22,223 bases of DNA from Acanthaster planci (GCF_001949145.1 NW_019091419.1:1038715-1060937), one strand, 5' to 3'; counted from the first letter of the stretch, positions 1 to 9,075 are shown. Program-made: numbers and translations. The notes: generated by a model not told the origin, from the sequence alone.

Positions 1-369
1 GAGATTCTCACAATACAAGGTGTGACCACAATCTTCACAGTGATGTACCGACAGAAACTTGTATCATAAATAATTTGGGTAGCAATCAGCTAAAATTCAC
101 CGCCCACAGCTTCCCATTTTCTTCTTGAATCAATAAAAAAGATATTTATACACTATGAGACTTTGAGCTCAAGGGAGTAGAGGGAAGCCATTTAAAAATT
201 GCTGCGAGCAGCCTTGGAGGAGATTGTTTTGCGAAAATAAAAAGACGTTTCAGATAACCAAAAAAAAATGGAAAAGAACTGAAATTGATTTGTGTTTTTA
301 AACTTCAGTAATGTCGGCTTGCATGTTATAGAGCCCTGAACTTTGTTGATTTTACACGGTTTTACTCAG
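1..369. other. AT-rich non-coding stretch
   Basis: No open frame with protein-like composition, no inverted termini and no RNA-gene signal was found here. A-runs are common (for example near 259-268). It is probably intronic or intergenic. Confidence 0.6.
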
Positions 370-500
370 TTCACTGCACCTTTCTTATAACGGCGACGTG
401 TGGTGGCGCCCTTCATTTGCTGTTGCCATTTGAACGGGGCCGGCCGGTGAGCCGGCCTACCAGCCAGGCACTCGGTGCATGACGTCACTACGCAAAACTC
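370..500. promoter_or_regulatory. GC-rich patch with CRE palindrome and hairpin
   Basis: This is a local GC- and CpG-rich patch inside AT-rich DNA. It contains a perfect CRE-type palindrome TGACGTCA at 480-487. It also has a 7-bp inverted repeat GGCCGGC (438-444) / GCCGGCC (451-457) with a 6-base loop, overlapping the octamer GGCCGGCC (438-445). CREB/ATF factors are known to bind TGACGTCA. Whether this is a promoter is inference, because no gene could be tied to it on either strand. It could equally be the end of a repeat. Confidence 0.25.
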
Positions 501-1490
501 ACGCTGCATCGAAAACCCATTTTACATTACAGAACACGGATTATGGCGGAGTGACTGTGGACCTGACACACTGCAAACAACACGTGGGTGCAGGGGGTAC
601 ATGTGCACGTACTGTACATTGTACATGTGTGTACTGAGCGTACGACCAGCTTGAATCCGTTTGTTTTCGCGTATCATCAAGAAATAAGTCTTTGAGGAAT
701 CGCTGGCACACTTACATGATGACATTGATGGAGTAAGTACAGTTGATTTTGCCTTTATTATTCCACCATTTTACAGGAATAAAATTCCTATGCCTAGTTC
801 TTCAGTTGAGAGTGATGGGACCAACTTAAGTTATACCACAGACTGGCACAGGGTTACAGCCTACGTTAAACTGTTTGCATATTATTTATTTGTGCACTTT
901 AATGTTTTCAAGTTAACTAGTAATATTACTAATAATAATGTTTGTAGTTCTTGTAGTGTTGTCATAAGTGTCCAATAGATCCTCCGCTCGACCATGTGTC
1001 GACAAGCAATGCTTTGTGTCCTTCCTCCATGTTGGGGGGGTCTCCATCCATCAACCATGGACCTATAAAAAGGCATCAACTAACTATGCACCATGGCTAT
1101 AGTAATGATCTCTTAATATTACATGGAAAATAAAGTGAGGTGTGATGATGATGTGAGACCAAGCTAGGGAAAGGAAAAGACCATGTTGAGACTAATCCTA
1201 CATGTATACTGTCAGACTAGGATCAACACTAGGCATGCCTACACTCACTGGCTACAGTCCATGTGCATGGCCCATTAATTTCTGTGAAAATGACATGAGT
1301 AACTTTACTAAGCCTATATGCCCATTAAGATTTTGCACACATCTTGCAAATTGTTTATCCCTCAAGTCGTTGGGTCTGATGTGCTCCCCATACGTGCAGC
1401 TAATAATTATAATTGAAAATTTATAATGCGCTGTTTCCATAAAAATGATCAACGGCGCAGTACAAGTTAACATAAAGGGCAATTCCATCG
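501..1490. other. Non-coding stretch, no supported gene
   Basis: The short open frames here (under 85 codons) overlap on both strands and have no recognisable domain. A TATA-like CCTATAAAAAGG lies near 1061-1072. The ATG in a good context after it (CACCATGG) opens a frame that stops after seven codons, so I do not call a promoter. Alternating GTACATGT-type words are dense at 597-640. Confidence 0.5.
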
Positions 1491-1894
1491 TGACTGACAT
1501 TACATTTTTTACTAAATGTGAATATCAAATCAGCTCTTATATCATTAAAATTGCAGCCTGCTGAACAATGATCAGCACGGGGGATATTAGGGAGTACCCA
1601 GTAAGATAATGAAACATTAAAATTTCATGTTCAGCTTATCTGTAAACAAGGGGGATGTTAACCACTGTGACTGACATTACAAAATGGGACGCCGCCAAAA
1701 CATGTCAAATGTGTTTGTAAAATTTCTCTTCAAGTTGAAGTGCTCAATGTCTAAATCCATACAATTATTTAACAGCTTTTGGATTAACTGACACGTGTAC
1801 ATGTAGTAAATTTGGAAAACCTACATGTAACTTTAAGTTTTTAACAAATATGCAAATTAACCTGCATGACTGACATTACTGTGACGGACATTAC
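1491..1894 (+). repeat. Interspersed 13-mer TGACTGACATTAC, four copies
   Basis: The 13-mer TGACTGACATTAC occurs exactly at 1491-1503, 1668-1680 and 1867-1879. A one-mismatch copy, TGACGGACATTAC, follows at 1882-1894. Start-to-start spacings are 177, 199 and 15 bases. The second and third copies share an upstream TTAACC-CTG segment, so the repeated unit was probably longer and has decayed. No coding frame or RNA gene accounts for it. A diverged tandem repeat with a unit near 180-200 bp is the simplest reading. Confidence 0.55.
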
Positions 1895-1945
1895 GCAATG
1901 GTTACGTACCATCTTTTTATAGTACATGTATCTACAATTTAAATA

Positions 1946-2615
1946 TAGTGGAACATCGCTATAACGAACAAGATGGGGTCCACGCTAAATATTCAGTACA
2001 GCGGTCGTTCGGTATAGAGAATTTAATGCCGAACATTTCGTTGCCATGTTGAATAGCGCCCTCTCTTGTCTAACCGAAGCGCACCCTCTTGTGATACCTT
2101 GGTTCGCTGTTTCGTGATGTTTTGCGTTGCATTCACATTCAGGTTTCTAGAAATGTATCTGTTAATAAATTTTGTTTTTTATTTAAACTTGAGTCAAAAA
2201 ATTGATATCAAGTTCATCCTAAAAGTCGTGAAACTACCACTCAGGATCAGTCTGTGATGCATGCTGTGGCGAATCTCGGTTGGTTCGTGTATCAGCGGCG
2301 CCCTCTTTAGACAATTGTTAGAGCAATTCCACCGTGCACGTACGTGTGGTTTTCTTCCGCACGCGATCATGTGGAGTTGCAAAACCAGTGTCTATTCAAT
2401 ACGGTTGACAACTAGTGGCTTTCCCTCCTAATCCTTGTGGAAATAATGGCCACTTGTCACTTTCCTACCTAAAAACACAGACTGTTTTATCATATTGACG
2501 TTCGGGAATTACAAACGGCAACTGAATAGTGTTCGGTAGATTCTCTGCACAAATTATTAGGAGCCAAGGACAACGTTCAGTACTGCTGAAAGTTCGGTAT
2601 AGCGGCGTTCCACTG
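1946..2615. mobile_element. pogo/Tigger-like non-autonomous DNA transposon (MITE)
   Basis: The left end at 1946 reads TAGTGGAACATCGCTATAAC. The right end (2592-2615), read on the minus strand, is CAGTGGAACGCCGCTATACC. They match at all but a few of the first 25 positions. The element is flanked by TA on both sides (1944-1945 and 2616-2617), as expected for Tc1/mariner/pogo-type insertion. The CAGTGGAAC terminus is known from pogo/Tigger families. The 670-bp interior has no transposase, so it is non-autonomous. Near 2009-2020 the left half carries GTTCGGTATAG, a reverse complement of its own terminal region, so the left end alone can fold back. Two GC-rich CCCTCT words lie at 2056-2065 and about 2080-2090. 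Confidence 0.75.
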
Positions 2616-2617
2616 TA

Positions 2618-3064
2618 CCATATTTCGGTAAAAACTCTTCACAAATGACTTGCTCATCACATCCAACTTCATCTAGCACATCTAGCCCATTGAGCTCTAG
2701 GTTGATTTATGACATTTACTTGCACAGGAACATACAATGTATTCATAGTACAGTTTTTATACATGTACTGTATTTATACGTCTCATTACATTTACACTGA
2801 TACATGTAGGCCAATCTGCGGATGCCATTGCTGGAGTACATGTCCCTGCCCTGACACTCACGCTACTGATGTGTGGGTGCATTTGGTAGTTATCCCATTG
2901 ACTGAAAAGACATTTAATGTGTGCCAACCATCTATTTGCAAGCATTGGACACTGCACTTAGGGCTCCTGATTACGTGTACACTTGTGTCAGCATATCAGT
3001 CAGTACCGGTTACATTTATGTACATAGGCCTGCCTTCTCAGATGTCAGTTACATGTAACTTACA
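2618..3064. other. TACATGTA-rich stretch, doubtful open frame
   Basis: A 154-codon plus-strand frame runs 2709-3173. Its product is rich in Tyr, Cys, His and Thr because the DNA is full of TACATGTA-type words, and it shows no domain. Its 3' part overlaps the decayed minus-strand gene that begins at 3065. I treat it as chance, not as a gene. Confidence 0.45.
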
Positions 3065-4310
3065 TTACATGTATAATGTTCGCGGGCATATTAACAAGAA
3101 GTGGTGCTTCCAACTTTCTCAGTATTTTGTCTTTGGTATAGTGTATTTGTCCTTCTTTGTTGGCCATTTCTAGTATGCACCAGCTCTCACCATGACCGAC
3201 ACTTCAAAGTTGTCATTTGGACATACATGTACACAGCTGTGACTACCCCAGGGAAGAGCTCACTCTCTTAATCTACAACACACCAGTCATTGGCTGCAAT
3301 TTCATTAACACCTTCCACAACTTTTTCTGAGGGTACGTGTAGGGTGGCAGCATCCTTTGTCAGGAGAAATCATGAACATTGCCATCAATTACTCCAAGGT
3401 GATGTGAACTTGTAATTCCGCACACAGGAGGGGCATTTTCAAATAACTCACTGATGTTCAGGGACTTGTTTCTTCTGTCTGTGTCTGATGAAGTTACTTC
3501 AATGACTTCAACATTAGAAGAAAGCTGAAGTGCACCAGTGAAGGAGGCTGCATTGGTCATCAGAGCATGTCTGTTTTTCACTGCCATCCATGCTTGTCTT
3601 TTGACACTCCCACCAATTCCATCTACTGGCCCCTTGCCATGTGATGTTGCAAAGTAGTGCCAGAGTATGGGGATATCATGCTTCTTCTCAAGAATAGGAA
3701 TACTGGCTGCAATGTACTGTACCTGTTTTTTAAACTGGGATGTCGGTCCATCGGTCCAGATGTTCATTGTACTGCGAAGGGATATCTTCTAACAAAGTAT
3801 TAACATGTGCAATGATTGTGTCTTTACTGTGGGTCAAGTTGTCTGATGCGATGACCTTTGAGTGTAGCTCACCATCGTACCACACAGCTGCTGTACACTG
3901 ACTTGACTCTGTTGCCATTGGGCACTTTGGATTTCATCTTGCTGTTGGCATGTATGATTCTCTGAAAAATCAGCTTGCAAGAGGGCCCTAGTTGAGTGAC
4001 TTTCTGCAGCTTTTTTTTTTCTTCTGATAGGTCGCAGCCTTTTGACGTAACAATGCTCAAGAAATTGTGGCAGAATTGAGCGGATGTATTCTCGGAGGTC
4101 TTGTGTTATTCCTTCTTCCATCACTTTGCAGACTTTGCCACTTTCATCTTTTTTCCGAGCATACCATGTTGTCATCACGCTTTCCTCTGACGGGAACAGC
4201 CGGTTGAAGATTGATCCATCTTTGCAAGTGTCACATTCATTGACCCAACAACTTCTGCGAGGAGGTTGACTAAGGAATGTTTCAGGGAGTTCGTGGGAGT
4301 ACGAACCCCC
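3065..4310 (-). pseudogene. Decayed DDE/RNase H-like multicopy element protein
   Basis: Read on the minus strand, successive frames give parts of one protein in order. They are: a Cys-rich N-terminal segment CWVNECDTCKDG (about 4220-4260); LLQADFSENHTCQQQDEIQ (about 3935-3990); a middle segment containing HSKVIASDNLTHSKDTI (about 3820-3880); IWTDGPTSQFKK (about 3730-3765); HYFATSHGKGPVDGIGG (about 3615-3665); and a C-terminal part with ELFPGVVTAV and SVMVRAGAY (about 3170-3260). I recall this motif order from uncharacterised multicopy proteins of fish and marine invertebrates. The two Asp motifs, (LQ)ADF and (W)TDG, suggest a DDE/RNase H-like fold, which is inference. Reading the series needs frame changes near 3895 and 3760 and passes stops in the C-terminal part, so the copy is dead. 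No terminal repeats were identified. Confidence 0.7.
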
Positions 4311-5130
4311 AAAATGTGAGCTGAGTTGTCGGTTCAACTGTTTTGTCCTCTACCAGTGGTACCCCTAGATCCCTGCAAACCCCTTTGAAGCAGTTCATTT
4401 CATGACAAGGCAATTTTTCCTTGGAGGGAGTGGCCCCTACAGACAGAAAATCATCAGCATAATGGCAGATACTGTCATACCCCGATTGCACCTTTACGAC
4501 CCACTCTAGGAAGGTGGAAACTGTTCCATAGGCAGTGTCTTATCTACATAGTACATGTCAAGCAAATTGAAACCCAAAAGACAAAAATTGTCAGGATGAA
4601 TTAGCAGGAGGCGAAAAGCTGATTTAATATCAGCCTTGGCCAACAATGCGCCTGTCCCCGCCTGCACTATTAAGTTGATGGCATCATCGAAGTTTGTGTA
4701 TTGAACCGCACAAAATTGTTTTTCAATGCCATCATTTACGGAACCAGACTCTGGTTAAGATAAGTTATGAATGAGCCTGAAGCTGCGCGGAGTGCTTTTT
4801 GGAATGAGCCCAATGGGAGAAATCCGAAGGTTTTCGATTGGCTTTTTTGGAAAGGGTCCTGCCATGCGTCCCAAATTTACCTCCTCTGTCAATTTTTTGA
4901 GTGCCACTGCCCTATTTTTCTAAACTGACCGGGGATTATTTGCGTCGAGACCTTCTCAAGAACCGCTAAACCCTGATCGGAATCCCACAGTAAAACCATC
5001 CCGTAAACGCTTTGCAGCAGCAGCCTTTGGGTATGTGTCTAAAAGGGGTAACAGCCGTGATAATTTTACGGGAGTGTGAGCCAAGCAGCACAAGCAATGT
5101 CAGCCCTTGATACAAGGCCCCGTTGATTTG
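4283..5130 (-). pseudogene. DIRS-like retrotransposon reverse transcriptase, decayed
   Basis: The minus strand encodes the RT core in order: NLRISPIGLIPKSTPRSFRL (about 4785-4845), GSVNDGIEKQFC (about 4705-4745), LLAKADIKSAFRLLLIHP with the first catalytic Asp (about 4595-4660), FLEWVVKV (about 4490-4515), the YADD active-site box in CHYADDFLSVG (about 4430-4465), and LGVPLVEDKT with TTQLTFWG (about 4310-4370). This block order and wording match DIRS-type (tyrosine-recombinase) retrotransposons, which copy RNA into DNA. Decay includes stops near 4746 and 4918, a stop before the VKLSRLL segment near 5066, and a frameshift with loss of about ten residues near 4525. The frame ends at about 4283 with no RNase H or recombinase domain following. 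Confidence 0.85.
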
Positions 5131-5135
5131 GAAGG

Positions 5136-5159
5136 NNNNNNNNNNNNNNNNNNNNNNNN
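5136..5159. other. Assembly gap, 24 N
   Basis: A run of 24 undetermined bases lies between the gag and RT parts of the DIRS-like element. The true spacing of the two reading frames is therefore unknown. Confidence 0.95.
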
Positions 5160-5173
5160 CACTGATTTCTTGC

Positions 5174-6105
5174 TAACGGCGGGGCAACATTTGTCTTGTT
5201 GGATTGGGTTTTACAAGTTGCCCTGCCAAATTCTGAGGACAGAAGGAGCATTTGTGAGTGTATTTGCACTACACTTTTTTGCATCCAGCTCGATTGAATA
5301 CGTAGCATATTCCACTGCTTCTGGGGAATGTTTAGCCACGAAAGGAACGCTGTTTTGATAGGAATTCCTACCCATATCTGCGTTGACCACTAAACCCTGC
5401 ATTAAATGTCCCCGGGGAAGAGAGACAAAGAGCCCAAAGCTCACCATCAATTGTAGCCCATGACCTATGGGGGTGATACCAATGCCAATAGGTCTTCCCC
5501 CCCCCCCCCCGACTCATTACTATTGAGAGCCACATTAGGTGTTCCCAAGGGCACCCCAGAGAAGTAGGGACAGAAGGGCCACCCAAGATTGGCCAATTAT
5601 ATTCACCCGTTGGGCGGTGACTACGCCCCACTGCCATTGGCATTACAGAAGTGGCCTGGCTCACTGGAGCTCTACTGCTGAGGACTGCAGGGCTAGGACT
5701 GGTAGCAACTCCCCCTGCCGTGACAGTAGATGAGCGTGTCAGCAATGATAAACTGTCCAACGTTCCCCGGATTCCGCTCTCAAGCGCTTGACCCACGCCC
5801 GACTTGCCCGATGCTACACATGCCGACATGGCCGAGGGTACGGTGGTAGGCCTAACGTTAGGGATAAGTCCTGTTGCAGAACTTGATGCACTTGTGTCTG
5901 AAACCGGCTGAACATGTTGGGCAGTTCCAGGGAGAGAGGACAATCGAGTGTCCTGCGGATTTGTTGCCGTGGACAGAGGGGAAGAGACAACATTCACAGT
6001 TCCAATCGGGCCCGATGTTCGAACCTCCGTCGTTGTGAATGGCGCCATTTTGTTGGGCGATGGTCGGAGTGGAGTGAGGGCACCCTTCCGCTTGACTGCT
6101 GACAT
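5174..6105 (-). pseudogene. DIRS-like gag protein, decayed
   Basis: A 245-codon frame (5368-6105) begins with a Ser/Thr/Pro-rich, probably unstructured segment. It ends in WATIDGELWALCLSSPGTF. Past its stop the same frame continues to about 5174 through two more stops (near 5332 and 5269) and includes a Cys/His cluster: C-x7-C, then a decayed position, then KYTHKCSFC. The second copy at 9655-9953 shows the cluster intact, as C-x7-C-x4-C-x3-H plus C-x2-C. A zinc-knuckle-like cluster before the RT is typical of DIRS-like gag. A run of 14 C at 5497-5510, where the second copy has only four, adds Gly codons and may shift the frame. The start at 6105 is the first Met of the frame; the true start is uncertain. 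Confidence 0.75.
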
Positions 6106-6729
6106 GTTGGCCTGCCGCTATCAGTGATGGACATGGGCTGATCAACGTAGACCTGTGTAGCGCGAGCTGTACACGCGTTTGACTTACGGCCTCCGAATCT
6201 TGACTGCATTTCGTAGCCAAATTCGCATCTTTGCTAGCGTCCCGTCATGCAACCCCCGGCGCTTTTCTCTTCTGCCCACGGCCTCTTGGCATGCTCCCGG
6301 CCGTTCAGATCAAAGGTGGTAAAGGTTTGAGATGATTTAACAGTAATTTGAAGACTGTTTGAAGAGAGAGTTTTTGAGAATGGTGAAACTGTGGTGAAGC
6401 TGAGTAAAGAATGTTTATCGCGCACGTGACATGCTCAATTATCTTTTGTGGTTGGCCGCTTGTGCACGTGCCACACTAATGCCATGACCATACTCCCCCC
6501 CCCGAGCTAAAGGGCGTTTTCCGGAGACAAGCACCAGAAAACTCTATTATATTTCTCACAACGAGAGAGAATCGTGGTTATGCACAACCATGGAGCTGCT
6601 TCGGTTTAAAAGGGTTTTGAAAAAATCATTGAATAAAATTGTTACATAACAGCCAGAAATGGAAATAAAGCAACAGAAAGTTTACAATCCATGTTTCAAT
6701 ACATGTCACATGGCTTATCATATAATGAT
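6106..6729. other. Region upstream of the DIRS-like gag
   Basis: This stretch lies 5' of the minus-strand gag and may contain its leader and left terminal repeat. I could not find a matching repeat at the far side, because the element is truncated at about 4283. The part nearest gag (6106-6300) has higher GC, and 6300-6430 is purine-rich on the plus strand. A run of nine C lies near 6495-6503. No other gene was seen. Confidence 0.35.
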
Positions 6730-7180
6730 GCGACAATCTGATGAAATCAGTTTCCATCTCGAAACCTTCCCTTTCTAGTCAAAGTTCAACCTGATGGGAC
6801 TTGTACTTAACCAGATAGAGTACTTTAAAGAGTGCCCCTTTAATGTCACTTGACTTGTCACCAGATGACATCATAATCACATCAGGTAAATCTGGGTCTA
6901 AAACCCTTCCCCTTTGAGCTCTACACAAAGTTTCAACCAAATCGGAGATAAACTTCACGAGATATAGCACTTTAAAGAGTGTCCTATTAATGTCACTTGA
7001 CTTGTCCCAAGATGATGTCATAATCACATGAGGTCAGTTGTGGTCTCAAACCCTTCCCTTCAAGTTATACACAAAGTTAAAATCAAATCAGAGATGTACT
7101 TCACAAGATATAGCACTTTAAAGAGTACCCCTTTAATGTCATGTGACTTGCCAGCTGATGACGTCATTAGAACTTGTACA
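6730..7180. repeat. Tandem repeat of about 147 bp, about three units
   Basis: The anchor ACTTTAAAGAGT recurs at 6822, 6969 and 7115, giving periods of 147 and 146. Each anchor is followed by (T)TAATGTCA, then TGACTTG, then a CRE-like octamer: TGACATCA (6866-6873), TGATGTCA (7013-7020) and TGACGTCA (7159-7166). A diverged partial unit precedes (about 6733-6821, with ACCTTCCCTTTCTAGTC matching the CCCTTCCCCTT segment of the others). Short open frames inside reflect the repeat and are not genes. Confidence 0.8.
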
Positions 7181-7314
7181 GGAACCTTTTCTACATGTAG
7201 CTTATGGCCTTATCGTGTGCCCCCAACACGAACTCGGTCAGATCTATAACAGTGCAAAAGCGGTCTTCCTGTTAATTGGAAAACATGTAAAAGACCTACA
7301 TATACATGGTAGTG

Positions 7315-7640
7315 GGCAAAAATAAGTATTCAAAATTTAAAAATAAATCGTGTGATGACATCGTGACAATTATGGTGTTGGTGGTTGGACTGTCCTTACA
7401 CAGTGGGTTTGCGAAGTGTGAAGTAAAAGAAATACCAAATTCAAGTAACATGATAATTTAGTAGAAAAATGTGTACAAAACATGTATGGGAAAAAATTAA
7501 ATATTCAAATTTCAAAAATAAATCACATGATGTTGTCATGACGAATTTCTTCTAGGACCTACATGTACCTGACATAAATATGTAAAGGTCTACCAAGTTT
7601 GAAGTCAATCAGATAAATAAAACTATCAAGTCCAAGTAGC
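7315..7640. repeat. Direct repeat, period about 173 bp, related to the preceding array
   Basis: The segment at about 7315-7367 (AAGTATTCAAAATTTAAAAA onward) recurs in diverged form at about 7488-7540. Each copy ends in a CRE-like octamer: TGACATCG (7356-7363) and TGTTGTCA (7531-7538). The second copy is followed by ACCAAGTTTGAAGTCAATCA, which resembles the ACAAAGTTTCAACCAAATC segment of the 147-bp array. Both may therefore be relics of one repeat family. Confidence 0.5.
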
Positions 7641-7849
7641 ATCAACTTCAGCAGAGTGCTGTAACTTTTAATTAGCAGGTCTAGATTTTTGTTTTTTGCA
7701 TTTCCAGAGACTTTAGTTTTGCCTAAAATATTTTTAGAAAAAGGCATTTTCAAAATTTGACCCTTGTGTCACACTTGCATGGAATTGCCCTAAAAATAAA
7801 TGATTTAAGAAATAAAACGATAAGGATAAATGAATAAGAATAAATAAGT

Positions 7850-7985
7850 GTCTCCGGGCTAGTACCCAAACCGCAGTATGGAGATACATGTACGTCTGTC
7901 CTGCCAACAGGGAGAACCTAACCCTGCTGGCATCGGTGATGTCTCGATCTTTCCCGGGGACAGACGCCTCTAACCCTACCTACGA
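7850..7985. other. GC-rich island with nested inverted repeats
   Basis: In AT-rich DNA this segment is GC-rich and can fold. CGTCTGTCC (7893-7901) pairs exactly with GGACAGACG (7958-7966). Inside, GCCAACAGGG (7903-7912) pairs with CCCTGCTGGC (7922-7931) at nine of ten positions around a 9-base loop. There is no open frame and no tRNA or snRNA signature that I recognise. It could be a structured RNA, part of a transposon, or chance. Confidence 0.3.
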
Positions 7986-8403
7986 TAAAAAAAGAGTAAT
8001 TATACCAGACACGGTGACACTAAAATAACGAATCACAGCCAAATCTTCATTAAAATTAAAAATAATAATAACCCTACCAGATAAAACTAATAAAATCAGG
8101 AATCTTGCAATGCAATATCACTGTGCAAATGCAAAAAAGGTAAGTTATCACTTTACATTTAAAGTAATACTGGGCCATTCCATATACTGATCATGTACAT
8201 GTGTGATATAAGCCCAACAAGCCCAACGTAACTTTGGCATGCTGTGCGTATTTGAATTTTTGAAATGATAATTGACGCGACTGCATCAGGATGTACATGT
8301 ACATGTAGATCAGTCAATACTAGTCTGAGCAACTTAGCCCTTATGAATTGCCTTTTGTATAGATTTGGATATGGTCCTGCGAAACATGACAATGTACACA
8401 CAC
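7986..8403. other. Non-coding stretch
   Basis: AT-rich sequence with many AATAA-type words (7986-8100) and tandem TACATGTACATGTA near 8291-8305. No coding or RNA gene was seen. Confidence 0.5.
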
Positions 8404-8540
8404 TGTATACTCATCAATGTGAAGTCGCCAACTTGGTTTGGAATCAACTTGCTCGGATTCAACTCCGTCTCAGGTCAACTCGGTCCCAAGTCCACTTGGC
8501 CTCATCAACTCTTGAAGGCAGGCACTTGGCTGCAACATGA
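8404..8540. repeat. Degenerate CAACTTG/CAAGTC short-word array
   Basis: Words of the type CAACTTG, CAACTCG, CAACTC and CAAGTCC recur every 10-20 bases. They include the palindrome CCAAGTCCACTTGG near 8487-8500. This looks like a decayed hexamer microsatellite. The open frame across it is a by-product. Confidence 0.45.
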
Positions 8541-8612
8541 ATGAAAAGCTTCCAAGCTACATGCAGTTTCAAATTCAACACACTTTAGCATACCTAAAGC
8601 CTACCTAAATAC

Positions 8613-8850
8613 ACATATTTCCAGAATTCTAACATCGTATGTACACTTTATTTACACATAGAGGCCTACTGATATATGCATGAGATGTTGGCCTTGTAAT
8701 TTGGGCAGACCGGGCACTTGGATGCATCATTAATTACCAAGATAAGGCAAAATCCCAGTCTTTCTTGCCAGCTTGACAGACTTTGGCATATACATGTAAG
8801 TATTCCCAGAAATCTAACATTGCATGTACATGTACATACTTTATTTACAA
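8613..8850 (+). repeat. Pair of diverged direct repeats
   Basis: The segment TTTCCAGAATTCTAACATCG, followed by a stretch ending CTTTATTTACA (about 8618-8656), recurs as TTCCCAGAAATCTAACATTG with the same CTTTATTTACA ending (about 8803-8849). The second copy carries an extra ACATGTAC insertion. The offset is about 190 bases. Confidence 0.55.
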
Positions 8851-8984
8851 AGATACAAACATACAGTATGTTACATGTAGCCTATTAAGCCTGACACAAA
8901 AGTCAATGAAAAATTTGGTTCCTGATATATTAGTAATTTCTGTGTCAAGTTGTCAGTTGCTGTGGAGATCAGTGGATTTTCAAA

Positions 8985-9075
8985 GACACAGACTTGAACT
9001 TAGACTTAGACCTTCTGGAGTTGGACTTGAACAATGAGAACTTGGCTACCAGGACTTGGCCCAAGTCCCCCTCCC
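8985..9075. repeat. Degenerate GACTTG/GAACTTG array, opposite orientation
   Basis: Words ACTTGAACTTAGACTTAGAC, GTTGGACTTG, GAACTTGG and GGACTTGG follow one another. The end is an exact 17-base palindrome GGACTTGG-C-CCAAGTCC (9052-9068). It is the reverse-complement counterpart of the array at 8404-8540, about 450 bases away. Confidence 0.45.

Noticed and set aside
1061-1115. TATA box followed by an ATG in good context
   Set aside because: The frame stops after seven codons and nothing downstream supports a gene.
2709-3173. Longest plus-strand open frame (154 codons) as a membrane or Cys-rich protein
   Set aside because: Its composition follows from TACATGTA-type repeats, no domain is visible, and its end overlaps the recognisable minus-strand pseudogene.
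6822-7180. CRISPR-like array
   Set aside because: Units are about 147 bp, diverged along their whole length, with no short conserved repeat and unique spacers, and the sequence is eukaryotic.
6779-7249. Small proteins encoded in the 147-bp array
   Set aside because: The similar frames on the two strands are produced by the repeat periodicity.
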